Below, in pieces: positions 53,726 through 62,618 of a stretch of 64,000 nt of DNA. Position 1 is the first letter of the stretch; each line of letters opens with the position of its first letter. The stretch spans positions 1 to 64,000 of the forward strand of contig CAJXJZ010000004.1 of the NCBI GenBank assembly GCA_913055745.1, read 5' to 3'. The notes beneath the pieces are model-generated. The model made no database searches. It was not told the DNA's origin and saw only the letters and a list, made by a program, of their open reading frames with translations. The stretch comes from an uncultured bacterium (GTDB lineage Bacteria > Hydrothermota > Hydrothermia > UBA1063 > CAJXJZ01). The translations under genes and the position numbers were made by a program.

Positions 53726-55030
53726 ATGCAAAGGGTTTTTATCATAGGTGGTGGTCTTGCTGGCTCTGAGGCGGCACTCCAACTTGCAGAAAGGGGCATA
53801 AAGGTCTCGCTGTACGAACAGAGGCCTGTTTATAAGACACCTGTTCATAAAACCGGTAATTTTGCAGAACTCGTTTGTAGCAATTCGTTAAAATCCACAG
53901 AAGATACCAATGCCCATGGCCTTTTAAAAAAAGAACTTTCAATACTTGGGTCTATTCTACTTGATATTGCTGAGAAAAATCGTATATCTTACGGTAAATC
54001 ATTGGTCGTTGACAGAGAGGGCTTTTCAAGGGATATAACCTTAAACATCAATATGCACCCTATGATTGATGTTATAAGGGAAAGAATAGATGATATACCT
54101 CGAGATGTGCCTCTTTTAATATCTTCAGGTCCTCTTACAGATGGCAAACTTGCGCAGAACATAAAAGAACTCGTAGGCTCGGATTTTTTGCATTTTTATG
54201 ATGCTATATCTCCAATTGTTGATGCAGATTCGCTAAATATGGATATTTTATATTTCAAAGATAGGCACAATATAGACAATGATGCATATCTTAATGCACC
54301 TATGACCGAAAAGGAGTATGAGCGTTTTTACAAGTTCATTGTTAATGCAGAATCATTTAAAGGACATGAATTTGATAAAGTTCCGTATTTTGAAGGGTGT
54401 CTTCCTATTGAGGAGATGGCTAAAAGGGGATATCTCACACTTGTATATGGTCCTCTTTCTCCAAAAGGCCTTGAACATCCAGAGACAGGTAAAAGGCCCT
54501 TTGCCGTCGTGCAACTTAGAGCAGAAAACAAAGAAAAAACCATGTACTCACTTGTTGGTTTCCAAACAAGATTGAAAAGAAAGGAACAGGAAAAACTTAT
54601 AAGACTTATACCAGGGCTCTCTGATGCGAAGATATTAAGATATGGGCAGATACATAGAAATACCTTCATAAACGCACCTTCGGTTCTTACGCGTTTTTTA
54701 AATCTTAAAAAACACCCAAATATCTTTTTTGCAGGTCAACTATCAGGCACAGAGGGGTATGTAGAGGCGATAATGGGAGGCCTTATCTCGGCAATCAATA
54801 TATATAGACTCTTAAAAGGGAAGGATCTCATACCTGTACCTGAAAATACAATGAGTGGTGCACTTTTATCGTATATTTCTAATAGCAATCTTAAATCTTT
54901 TCAACCCATGAATGCAAATATGGGGCTTTTATCCAACATACCGAAGGGTATAAAAGGCATGAAAAGACGCATCTATAAAAAAGAACGCGCCATAAAGGAG
55001 ATTACTGAGTGGAAGAACAGGGTATTATAA
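53726..55030 (+). CDS. trmFO: Folate-dependent tRNA (uracil-54-C5) methyltransferase TrmFO
   Basis: 434 residues. The FAD-binding start VFIIGGGLAGSEAALQLAER is followed by the TrmFO signatures LVCSNSLKS and NAHGLLKKELSILGS. AQLSGTEGYVEAIMGGLIS-like FFAGQLSGTEGYVEAIMGGL lies toward the C-terminus, and ANMGLL near the end. It uses methylenetetrahydrofolate to make T54 in tRNA. The gene pair trmFO-xerC is also seen in Firmicutes. The start at the conserved MQRVFIIGGG has no Shine-Dalgarno. Confidence 0.95.
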   Translation: MQRVFIIGGGLAGSEAALQLAERGIKVSLYEQRPVYKTPVHKTGNFAELVCSNSLKSTEDTNAHGLLKKELSILGSILLDIAEKNRISYGKSLVVDREGFSRDITLNINMHPMIDVIRERIDDIPRDVPLLISSGPLTDGKLAQNIKELVGSDFLHFYDAISPIVDADSLNMDILYFKDRHNIDNDAYLNAPMTEKEYERFYKFIVNAESFKGHEFDKVPYFEGCLPIEEMAKRGYLTLVYGPLSPKGLEHPETGKRPFAVVQLRAENKEKTMYSLVGFQTRLKRKEQEKLIRLIPGLSDAKILRYGQIHRNTFINAPSVLTRFLNLKKHPNIFFAGQLSGTEGYVEAIMGGLISAINIYRLLKGKDLIPVPENTMSGALLSYISNSNLKSFQPMNANMGLLSNIPKGIKGMKRRIYKKERAIKEITEWKNRVL

Positions 55031-55887
55031 AGGATTTTCTTACATACCTTGAGAGAGAGCGTAATTATTCAAAGAACACGATTTTGGCATACGAAAGAGA
55101 CCTTAAGCAGTTTTCAGAGTTTTGTTCTCATACCCTTGGGAAAAATGATCTACTCAAGGTTCAAAGGGAAGATATACGGCATTTTGTGGAGTATCTTTTA
55201 AGGTACAGTGTAAAACCAAGAAGTGTTGGAAGGAAACTATCTACAATAAGGAGTTTTTATAGATATTGTATAAATAATGGTTTTTTGGATAGGTTCCCTC
55301 CAGAAGGTATAAAAAACCCAAAGACACCTCGCAAACTACCTGATGTATTGTCTATTAAACAGATAAATAAAATATTGGATGATTGGACGCCAAAAAATAT
55401 CCAGGATGTAAGAAATAAACTCATTGTGGAACTTTTTTACGCTACAGGGGTAAGGGTTTCAGAACTATGTGATATAACCTTAGATGATATTGATTTTAAT
55501 GAAAGAACCATCAGGATTCTTGGTAAAGGGAAAAAGGAAAGGATTGTTCTTTTCGGCAAAAAGACCCTTGAAAATATTAAAAAATACTTAAGTACGAGAA
55601 AAGACAATACAAAATACCTGTTTATTTCAAATAGAAAGAAGAAACTATCAAGGCGAGAGGTATGGTACATCATAAATACTACATTTGAAAAAATTGCACT
55701 TAAGTTTGGTGTGCATCCTCACACATTAAGACACTCATTTGCTACACATCTTTTAGAGCGAGGCGCTGATATAAGGGTTATACAGGAACTTTTGGGCCAC
55801 TCCTCTATAAGCACGACCAGTATCTATACCAATACATCCTTCAAAGAGATTATGAAAAAATACAAAAACACACATCCAAGGGCATAG
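55009..55887 (+). CDS. xerC: Tyrosine recombinase XerC/XerD
   Basis: 292 residues from a GTG start. The SAM-like N-terminal domain (FLTYLERERNYSKNTILAYE) precedes the catalytic domain. The residues are all present: Arg 149 (TGVRVSE), Lys 173, His 238 and Arg 241 (HTLRH), His 264 (LLGHSS) and Tyr 273 (SIYTN). It resolves chromosome dimers at dif with a partner recombinase. A single copy follows trmFO with a 22-base overlap; whether it works alone or with a second Xer elsewhere is unknown. No dif site was recognised. Confidence 0.92.
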   Translation: MEEQGIIKDFLTYLERERNYSKNTILAYERDLKQFSEFCSHTLGKNDLLKVQREDIRHFVEYLLRYSVKPRSVGRKLSTIRSFYRYCINNGFLDRFPPEGIKNPKTPRKLPDVLSIKQINKILDDWTPKNIQDVRNKLIVELFYATGVRVSELCDITLDDIDFNERTIRILGKGKKERIVLFGKKTLENIKKYLSTRKDNTKYLFISNRKKKLSRREVWYIINTTFEKIALKFGVHPHTLRHSFATHLLERGADIRVIQELLGHSSISTTSIYTNTSFKEIMKKYKNTHPRA

Positions 55888-55888
55888 T

Positions 55889-56878
55889 ATGGCAAAAAAG
55901 AAACGCATTATAAGGATTGGTGGATTTTTGATAAGCGGTATATTTCTTTTTCTTACATTAAAGGAAATTAATTTTCATAAAGTGTGGGAAACGTTAAAAA
56001 ATCTTAATCTATATTTTACATTCTGGGGGGTTGTGTTATTTCTTCTTGCCAATGTAATTCGTGGTTATAGATGGAAACTCATGTTAAAGCCTGTAAAGGA
56101 TGTATCCGCTCTATCATGTATAGCAGCCGTGTTTATGGACATTTTAGGTAACAATATCCTACCTGCCAGGCTTGGAGACCTATGGCGTTCAGTTGCCGTG
56201 AAACATAAAGAAAACCTGCCTATTACAACAGCACTCAGTTCACTTGTAGTGGAAAGGATATTGGATGGCCTGGTCATACTACTTGGTGCTTTTGCAGGAC
56301 GCTGGATTTTTACGAAAGTCCCTTCATCTATGAAACAGGCTATCATGTATCTTACTATGGGGTTATTGGCAATAATACTGATATTTTCAATTATTTATGC
56401 GATACATGAGCATAGATATAAAAACTCTAATTCTAAGATAGCCCTGCAGGTTAAAAAGGTGGTATCTGCATTGAGGTTTTTGGGTAATGTGCGCAATACA
56501 GTTTTTATTGTGCTACTTTCTATACTTTCATGGACTGTTGAGTTTTACAGTTATTTCTATTTTTTAAGGGCAATAGGTTATCACGGTCATATGTCTCTTG
56601 CCCTATTTGTAATGGTTGCAGTTAATATCGGCGTCTCAATCCCATCAGGACCTGGATTTTTTGGTGTATTTGAATACTCAACACTACTTGCATTCTATGC
56701 CTATTCCCTGCCAAAGGAATTGGGACTCACCTACGCTTTTATAACCCATGCTCTAAGATATATCTTTGGAAGTCTTGTAGGCTTTATATTGGGTTCAAGA
56801 TGGTATCTTTTCCCATCAAAGGAGGAAGAAGAAGAGATAGAGGAACTAAACCTAAAAGAAAACGGGGATATAAATTAA
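55889..56878 (+). CDS. Lysylphosphatidylglycerol synthase TM-type (UPF0104) membrane protein, copy B
   Basis: 329 residues with about eight membrane helices. ANVIRGYRWKLMLKPVKDVS and LGNNILPARLGDLWRSVAVK carry the family motif (N-x-L-P-x-R-x-G-D-x-x-R), and IPSGPGFFGVFEYSTLLAFY lies near the end. The C-terminus is acidic (EEEEEIEELNLKENG). It follows xerC by one base and converges on the glycosyltransferase with overlapping stops (TTAA). Substrate unknown; flippase-like or lipid-related transport is inferred from the family. Confidence 0.85.
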   Translation: MAKKKRIIRIGGFLISGIFLFLTLKEINFHKVWETLKNLNLYFTFWGVVLFLLANVIRGYRWKLMLKPVKDVSALSCIAAVFMDILGNNILPARLGDLWRSVAVKHKENLPITTALSSLVVERILDGLVILLGAFAGRWIFTKVPSSMKQAIMYLTMGLLAIILIFSIIYAIHEHRYKNSNSKIALQVKKVVSALRFLGNVRNTVFIVLLSILSWTVEFYSYFYFLRAIGYHGHMSLALFVMVAVNIGVSIPSGPGFFGVFEYSTLLAFYAYSLPKELGLTYAFITHALRYIFGSLVGFILGSRWYLFPSKEEEEEIEELNLKENGDIN

Positions 56879-58062
56879 GTCTTATACCTACCAAGCAAAC
56901 CTATGTACAATTGCTCCATTCTATCTACAATACGCTTCCACGAATAATTGTTTTTTACATGTTCCTGCCCTTTTCTTACGAGTTCTCCGGCCATTTCTGG
57001 GTTTTCCAATAATAACATTATCTTTTCAGCAAGTTCCTCATGGTCTCCGGGGTTAAATAAAAGGCCTGTTTTTTTATCCTTTATTACATCAGGTATTCCA
57101 CCAAGATTTGAGGCCACAACAGGTAATCCATAGGAAAGTGCTTCTATTGTCACAACACCTAAGGTCTCTGTCTGCCCTATTTTATCCCTCTTGGAAGGCA
57201 AGACAAACACTGAGGCGTTTAAATACTCCCTTTTGAGTTCTTCCCCTGTTTTATAACCTGTTAAGGTAACAGGTATGCCAAGTTCATCAGAAAGCGTTAC
57301 TATCTCTTCCTTCAAAGGCCCATCTCCAACTATCCGAAGTTCTACATCAGGGTGCATCTTCTTAATAATTTTAAACGCCCGAAGTAGTACATCAATGCCT
57401 TTTACCTCAATAAGCCTACCCACAAATAGAATGGTCTTTTTGTTTTTCTTTTTAAAGGGATACATCGTAGCATCAGCATGGGGATTTCCAAAGGGCACTA
57501 TTTCAATGGGCACTTCTAAGCCAATATCTTCTGCAACGCGTTTTGTATATGAGGAATTTACCGTTATAAGGTCCGCCTTGTTCATCATGTATATGAACGT
57601 CTTTTTTAAGGGAGCAGGAAGTTTCTTCAAAAAGTTCAATTCACCTCCATGGATATAAAGGAGCATAGGTACCTTCCATCTACGCTTCATCGGAAGACCA
57701 AATACGATATGTGGAACAGGCCAATGAACATGGATAATATCGTGCTTTGGTTTAAATATAAGGGCATTTATAAGACCTGATAAGATATACGGCAAAACAA
57801 GGAGTTTGTATTTTATACCTTGCTTTAACCTTTCAGGAACAGCCATGTCATGCGTAAGATCTTCAATACCTTTTGGTGCATATCTAAATCTATAGACCAA
57901 AACCCCATTCATAACCTGGGTTTCAAGACCCTTGTATGAAGAGGTGAAGACAGAAACATCATGCCCTTTCTTTAAAAAATTTGTAAGGAGTTTAACAATC
58001 CATGGGGAGACAACATCATGTTCATTTCTGGGATAAGCAGTCATTATATGAAGAATTTTCAT
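56875..58062 (-). CDS. Family 4 glycosyltransferase
   Basis: 395 residues of GT-B fold. The acceptor domain begins MKILHIMTAYPRNEHDVVSP. The donor domain has ILFVGRLIEVKGIDVLLRAF, LRIVGDGPLKEEIV and EALSYGLPVVASNLGGIPDV with the E-x7-E-type signature. It transfers a sugar from a nucleotide donor to a lipid or glycan; the acceptor is unknown. It lies 13 bases after the amino-acid dehydrogenase gene, without a recognisable Shine-Dalgarno, so it may or may not be in that operon. Confidence 0.88.
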   Translation of the reverse strand: MKILHIMTAYPRNEHDVVSPWIVKLLTNFLKKGHDVSVFTSSYKGLETQVMNGVLVYRFRYAPKGIEDLTHDMAVPERLKQGIKYKLLVLPYILSGLINALIFKPKHDIIHVHWPVPHIVFGLPMKRRWKVPMLLYIHGGELNFLKKLPAPLKKTFIYMMNKADLITVNSSYTKRVAEDIGLEVPIEIVPFGNPHADATMYPFKKKNKKTILFVGRLIEVKGIDVLLRAFKIIKKMHPDVELRIVGDGPLKEEIVTLSDELGIPVTLTGYKTGEELKREYLNASVFVLPSKRDKIGQTETLGVVTIEALSYGLPVVASNLGGIPDVIKDKKTGLLFNPGDHEELAEKIMLLLENPEMAGELVRKGQEHVKNNYSWKRIVDRMEQLYIGLLGRYKT

Positions 58063-58075
58063 TCTAATATATTAA

Positions 58076-59227
58076 TTATTTGAGTTTTTCCTCCTTGCCA
58101 AACGCCCTATATGGGTCAAACTCCTTGAAAATAATCTTAAGTTCTTCCTCTTCTTTATTTTCTTTAAAGTATTGTGCAAGATAATAGGCAAGCCCAGGTG
58201 CAAGCATAAAGCCCTGCCCACACATCCCAGAGGCAATAAAAAGGTTCTTTATCTTCTTACTGAAACCTACAAGGGGATTGCCATCAGGTGTCATGGGATA
58301 CATACCTGCCCATGTCCTTCTCACCCTTATATTGACAAGTCTTGGAACAAGGCTTACCATCCTCCTTGTGGCAATGGGTAAGAAACTTGAAGTTTCGCTT
58401 ACATCAAATCCAAGGCGAGGCCTTTTGGGTGTAAGACAGAATATTATCTGACCTGTTTTGTGCTGATAAAAGTAAAAGTTTGCAGAATCCTCTGTTTTTC
58501 TTATATCAACAAGCATGGGGTCTAAAAAATGCTTTACAGGTTCTGTTATACCAGCCTCATGAACATCGGGCATAACAGGTATTTCTTCACCTAAAAGGCT
58601 TTGTACCTTATTTGCCCATCCGCCTGATGCATTGATAACTATATCGCCCTTCAGGGTCTGTTTATTGGTTTTTACCTCTTTAATACTACCGTCTGATACA
58701 TTAAAACCAACAACCTCTGTATCAAACAAAAATACAACTTTGTTTTTCTTCGCCTCCCTATAAAAACTATTTATGGTAAGAAGAGGTGAGGCAGAACCGT
58801 CTTTTGGTGAAAAGGTACCTCCCCTCAGATTATACTGATTTAATGATGGAATCTTCTCTAATAAGGCATCCCTTTCAAGATAATCTATCTCAAGGCCTAC
58901 AGACTGTTGAAATTTTACGAGTTCTCTAAGTTCTTTTTCAGTATCTTTGTCATAGGCAAGGAAGGAGTATCCTCCTCTGTACCACTCTATATTGTGCTTT
59001 TTTTGCCAGTTTTCAAAGATCTCCAGACTTTTCTTCCCTACTATAATCTTTGCTGGATTGGAATGTGTTGCCCTTATCCCTCCTATGGCTGCCTTATTTG
59101 AACCCTGTCCAACACTTTTTTTCTTTTCTATAACAAGAACTGTAGCACCTGTGAGAGAAAGATAATAGGCAAGTGGCACACCTACACTACCTGCCCCTAT
59201 TATAACAAAATCATACCTATTCATCAT
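58076..59227 (-). CDS. FAD-dependent amino-acid dehydrogenase (DadA/sarcosine oxidase beta-like)
   Basis: 383 residues. FVIIGAGSVGVPLAYYLSLT is the N-terminal FAD site, and SNKAAIGGIRATHSNP follows. The C-terminal part has RRTWAGMYPMTPDGNPLVGF and LFIASGMCGQGFMLAPGLAY, as in HcnC, SoxB and proline-dehydrogenase beta subunits. It oxidises a secondary or primary amino acid and passes electrons to its partner. It overlaps the 689-residue subunit gene by 11 bases. The substrate cannot be named by eye; proline, sarcosine, pipecolate or opine-like compounds are possible. Confidence 0.85.
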   Translation of the reverse strand: MMNRYDFVIIGAGSVGVPLAYYLSLTGATVLVIEKKKSVGQGSNKAAIGGIRATHSNPAKIIVGKKSLEIFENWQKKHNIEWYRGGYSFLAYDKDTEKELRELVKFQQSVGLEIDYLERDALLEKIPSLNQYNLRGGTFSPKDGSASPLLTINSFYREAKKNKVVFLFDTEVVGFNVSDGSIKEVKTNKQTLKGDIVINASGGWANKVQSLLGEEIPVMPDVHEAGITEPVKHFLDPMLVDIRKTEDSANFYFYQHKTGQIIFCLTPKRPRLGFDVSETSSFLPIATRRMVSLVPRLVNIRVRRTWAGMYPMTPDGNPLVGFSKKIKNLFIASGMCGQGFMLAPGLAYYLAQYFKENKEEEELKIIFKEFDPYRAFGKEEKLK

Positions 59228-61286
59228 TTTTCTCCTTTAAGTTGGAAAGTTTTGAAACAGGGACTTCAATGTATAAAGGCCTTTTTGTAAACTCTTCAAA
59301 ATCCTCTATGCCTTCTTCTCTAAAAATCCTCTTTATAAGACTCGTGCATGTTTTTCCTCCACATGCACCCATTCCTGCACGTGTAAGGGCCTTAATCTCA
59401 TTCATATCACGCACACCCTCTCTTATGAGTTTTCTTATCTCACCAGCCGTTACCCTTTCACACCTACAGACTATGGCATCGTCGGGTATAATATCCATCT
59501 CCTCCTCTATCTTCTTAGGTTCATAAGGCTCTCTTATCCTGATACCTGCAATCTTTTCAGCAATGTCTCTATCTGCCTTTAACTTCACTATCCTTGTTCC
59601 TTTGGATACGGTCCTATTTCTGATATACACGACTTCTGCCTTACCTAAGAGGTGGCCTTCTCTATCTGTAACATCTACCATATCTCCGACCTTAAAGTAT
59701 AAAGAGGGCTCAAATTCAAAAGGAACAGAGACAATAGGTTCCCCTTTTCTCCAGTCAACAAGCGTTATTGCAAGGCCTGGGCATTTTGCCACACAGATTT
59801 CACACCCTATACATCCTGTTACATACTCTGGAACATTTGTTATAGGCTCTCCTATCTTTATTGCATCCTTGGGACATACAACCTCACATGGATTACATGG
59901 TATCTCCTGAACGCAATTTATCACAGGATAAACACCCTTCTTTTCCTCAGGCACTTTTACTTCATGAATCTTTTTGCCAGGCCTTGACCCAAGTATCTTC
60001 TGCGTCTTGTAAAATTCCTCAGGGATTTCGCCTTCATACAAACCAAGTTCTTTAAGGATTTCAAGCCCCCTTATCCTTCCTGAGAAAATCGCACTTGATG
60101 CCTCTGCAATCTCTTCTGCATCCCCTGCAACATAAACCTTCATACCAAACTGTTTTGCCTTTTCAGCAAACTCATTTATCGGTTCAAGTCCAACAGCAAC
60201 AAGTAGGGTATCACACTCTATCACCTTCTCTGTGCCTTTTATGGGCCGAAATTTATCATCAACTTTCGCTATAATGACCCTTTCCACATGTTCCTTTCCC
60301 TCTGCCTTCAAAACCGTATGTGAAGTATATACAGGAACACCCAATTTAAGGAGTTTCTCTTTGTGAACAAGATACCCGCCAACCTCTGGCATAATCTCAC
60401 ATAAACCTACAACATCTATATTTGCCTGAAGGGCATGATATGCGGCAATGAGTCCAACATTTCCACCACCAATTACAAAAATTTTCTCAGAAGGCCGAAC
60501 GTGGTCGCGATTTATAAGCGTCTGAAGTGCACCTGCACCATAGACACCAGGTAAGGTATTACCCTCAAAGGCAAGGAACTTCTCCCTTGCACCTGAAGCA
60601 ACCAAAAGAATGTCGGGTTTTACGAGCACATACTCCTTTCCATCCTTTAAAATGCCAACTTTCTTATCACTGAAAACCCATACTACAGTAGAGCCAAGCC
60701 ATATATCTATGGATTCTTGTTCCCTTACATCCTTCTCCATTATCTCTGCAATTTCTGTACCACGCGTTCCAGCATAACACGCATCTACTGAACCGAAGAA
60801 CTTGTGTGTTTGAAGTATTAATTTTCCACCCAGTTTGTGTTTGTCATCAACAATAAGTGTCTTTACATGCCTTTTTGCAAGTTCCTTTGCCGCAGCAAGA
60901 CCTGCAGGTCCACCTCCAACGATTAGCACCGTATATTCATATTCTTTCAACTGTCCAAATGTTGGCATTTTGTCAAAGTCAGGAAGATCTGGAAGACCTT
61001 CCAAACTGTAAATCTTCATATTTGGCTCAAGTAAGGTCATACAGGATTTTACTGTTTTACCATTGGCTATAACCTTACACTGATCGCACTGTCCATTGGC
61101 ACAAAAAAGCCCTTGAGGAGAATGGTCCTTATAATGATGACCAAAAACCTTTATACCATTAGCAAACAATGCGGCCGCTATGGTATCTCCCCTTTTACCG
61201 TATAACTTTTCTCCATTGAAATAGAAGGGTATATCTTCCCTCTCTTCTATTTTTAAAATAGGATGCTTAAGAATGCGAAATTCCAT
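59217..61286 (-). CDS. Multi-cofactor electron-transfer subunit: 2Fe-2S, FAD/NAD, two 4Fe-4S, BFD-like 2Fe-2S
   Basis: 689 residues that fuse four modules. First, an N-terminal SoxA/HcnA-type 2Fe-2S region (LFCANGQCDQCKVIANG, Cys cluster about 57-82). Second, an FAD/NAD disulfide-reductase-like core (VLIVGGGPAGLAAAKELAKR, KIFVIGGGNVGLIAAYHALQ, about 118-430). Third, a two-cluster ferredoxin (CNPCEVVCP and CIGCEICVAKCP, about 480-525). Fourth, a C-terminal BFD-like 2Fe-2S (IVCRCERVTAGEIRKLI, GMGACGGKTC). It probably carries electrons from the DadA-like partner. Good Shine-Dalgarno (GGAGAG) precedes ATG 61286. Confidence 0.87.
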   Translation of the reverse strand: MEFRILKHPILKIEEREDIPFYFNGEKLYGKRGDTIAAALFANGIKVFGHHYKDHSPQGLFCANGQCDQCKVIANGKTVKSCMTLLEPNMKIYSLEGLPDLPDFDKMPTFGQLKEYEYTVLIVGGGPAGLAAAKELAKRHVKTLIVDDKHKLGGKLILQTHKFFGSVDACYAGTRGTEIAEIMEKDVREQESIDIWLGSTVVWVFSDKKVGILKDGKEYVLVKPDILLVASGAREKFLAFEGNTLPGVYGAGALQTLINRDHVRPSEKIFVIGGGNVGLIAAYHALQANIDVVGLCEIMPEVGGYLVHKEKLLKLGVPVYTSHTVLKAEGKEHVERVIIAKVDDKFRPIKGTEKVIECDTLLVAVGLEPINEFAEKAKQFGMKVYVAGDAEEIAEASSAIFSGRIRGLEILKELGLYEGEIPEEFYKTQKILGSRPGKKIHEVKVPEEKKGVYPVINCVQEIPCNPCEVVCPKDAIKIGEPITNVPEYVTGCIGCEICVAKCPGLAITLVDWRKGEPIVSVPFEFEPSLYFKVGDMVDVTDREGHLLGKAEVVYIRNRTVSKGTRIVKLKADRDIAEKIAGIRIREPYEPKKIEEEMDIIPDDAIVCRCERVTAGEIRKLIREGVRDMNEIKALTRAGMGACGGKTCTSLIKRIFREEGIEDFEEFTKRPLYIEVPVSKLSNLKEKNDE

Positions 61287-61295
61287 AATCTCTCC

Positions 61296-62600
61296 TTATT
61301 TTTCTGCTGACTCTTCCAACACATGTTCTTCAAATATAGGCTTAATGTTTTCATCTTCAAGTTCCCTTAAAACCTTTTCATAAATTTCAGGATGCGTTGG
61401 AATCCATACGCCTTTAAGGCCTATTTCACCCTTTAGGATAAGGTCTGCTGCTATAGCGGCAGGGAGAGAAACAGTTTTTGCTACGGCAGATTCCTTACCT
61501 ACTTCGCCTTCCAAAATCAAATGCACAATATGGGATTTTCTTATGCCATCTTTTTGTAGTATTATTCGGTGCTTTAGGACTATAAGGTCCTTCTCCCCTT
61601 CTTTGTACGATAGTTTTTCCTTGAGAAGTCTAACAAAATTTTCAAATATGCTACAGTCCTTGCAAAATAGTTTCCTATCCTCAAAAAGCCCTAACCATTT
61701 TAATTTTTCTAAGATCTCTTTCGGTATTGGCTCTTTAAGTTCTGCCATCTTATAACTCATAAGTTCTTTAAATGTCTCAACCTTTTCTGGCACTTTTACA
61801 TCTTCTTCTGTAAGATGTAGTTTTTTAAGGTATGATAGGGTCTCATTCCAACCAGGGTATCTAAATGTGCCTCTTATCAGTGTTTTTACCTCAGGTATAT
61901 GATACTTTTCTATGTAAACAAGTGAATCCCTATTGGGATAAACCTCAAGTTCACCAATGCCCTTTACTTGTTCCCACCATCTATGGCCAAACAGTTCATC
62001 CTTTGAAACCTCCACTATATGGCCGTCTTTTAGGTACCTTGCGCTATTATTTGTAGCCCTCAAAACTCCTTCTGGGCTCCATGAGAACTTGTATCTAAGT
62101 GGATTATTGGAATACTCTGGTGCTGGAAGGGCACCGCAATAAGAGTAAAATTCCACAACCTGCTCCCCTTTCTTATGCGCCCTATCTATTATATACTGTG
62201 CTGTCATGTGGTCTATACCCGGGTCAAGCCCTATTTCATTCAAAAGTATTATACCTTTTTCCTTTGCAACCTCATCCAATGCCGCCATCTCATTTTTAAC
62301 ATAGGATGTAGTTACAAGAGGCTTCGCATATTCTACACAGAGTTTAGCCACCTCTATATGATAGGTATAAGGGAGAAAACTCAAAACAATATCGGCATCC
62401 TTTATTAGTTTCTTGAGGCCTTCTATATCATGTGCCTCCCAAACTACACCTTCTGTTCTATCATGTGTCCTTATGATTTCATCAATATGTCTTCTGGTTT
62501 TTGAAGCCACTTTTACAGAGTAATTAGTCTTCTCTGCAAAATACCTTATCATGGGTTTTGTTGTCATCCCGGCGCCAAGTACCAGGACTTTCTTTTTCAT
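61296..62600 (-). CDS. Saccharopine dehydrogenase (glutamate-forming) type, AASS C-terminal-half homologue
   Basis: 434 residues. The N-terminal Rossmann fold (KKVLVLGAGMTTKPMIRYF) is followed by LSFLPYTYHIEVAKLCVEYA and LLNEIGLDPGIDHMTAQYII, the signatures of saccharopine reductase/dehydrogenases. The middle has YCGALPAPEYSNNPLRYKFS and the C-terminus KTVSLPAAIAADLIL. It matches the SDH half of animal bifunctional AASS. It would turn saccharopine into glutamate and 2-aminoadipate 6-semialdehyde, or run in reverse. Shine-Dalgarno TTAGGAGG precedes it. Confidence 0.87.
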   Translation of the reverse strand: MKKKVLVLGAGMTTKPMIRYFAEKTNYSVKVASKTRRHIDEIIRTHDRTEGVVWEAHDIEGLKKLIKDADIVLSFLPYTYHIEVAKLCVEYAKPLVTTSYVKNEMAALDEVAKEKGIILLNEIGLDPGIDHMTAQYIIDRAHKKGEQVVEFYSYCGALPAPEYSNNPLRYKFSWSPEGVLRATNNSARYLKDGHIVEVSKDELFGHRWWEQVKGIGELEVYPNRDSLVYIEKYHIPEVKTLIRGTFRYPGWNETLSYLKKLHLTEEDVKVPEKVETFKELMSYKMAELKEPIPKEILEKLKWLGLFEDRKLFCKDCSIFENFVRLLKEKLSYKEGEKDLIVLKHRIILQKDGIRKSHIVHLILEGEVGKESAVAKTVSLPAAIAADLILKGEIGLKGVWIPTHPEIYEKVLRELEDENIKPIFEEHVLEESAEK

Positions 62601-62618
62601 TTTATTTGCCTCCTAAGT

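Noticed and set aside
55009-55887. Tyrosine recombinase as part of an integron or mobile element
   Set aside because: It is linked to trmFO as in Firmicute chromosomes, is of XerC type and length, and has no flanking repeats, attachment sites or cassette genes.
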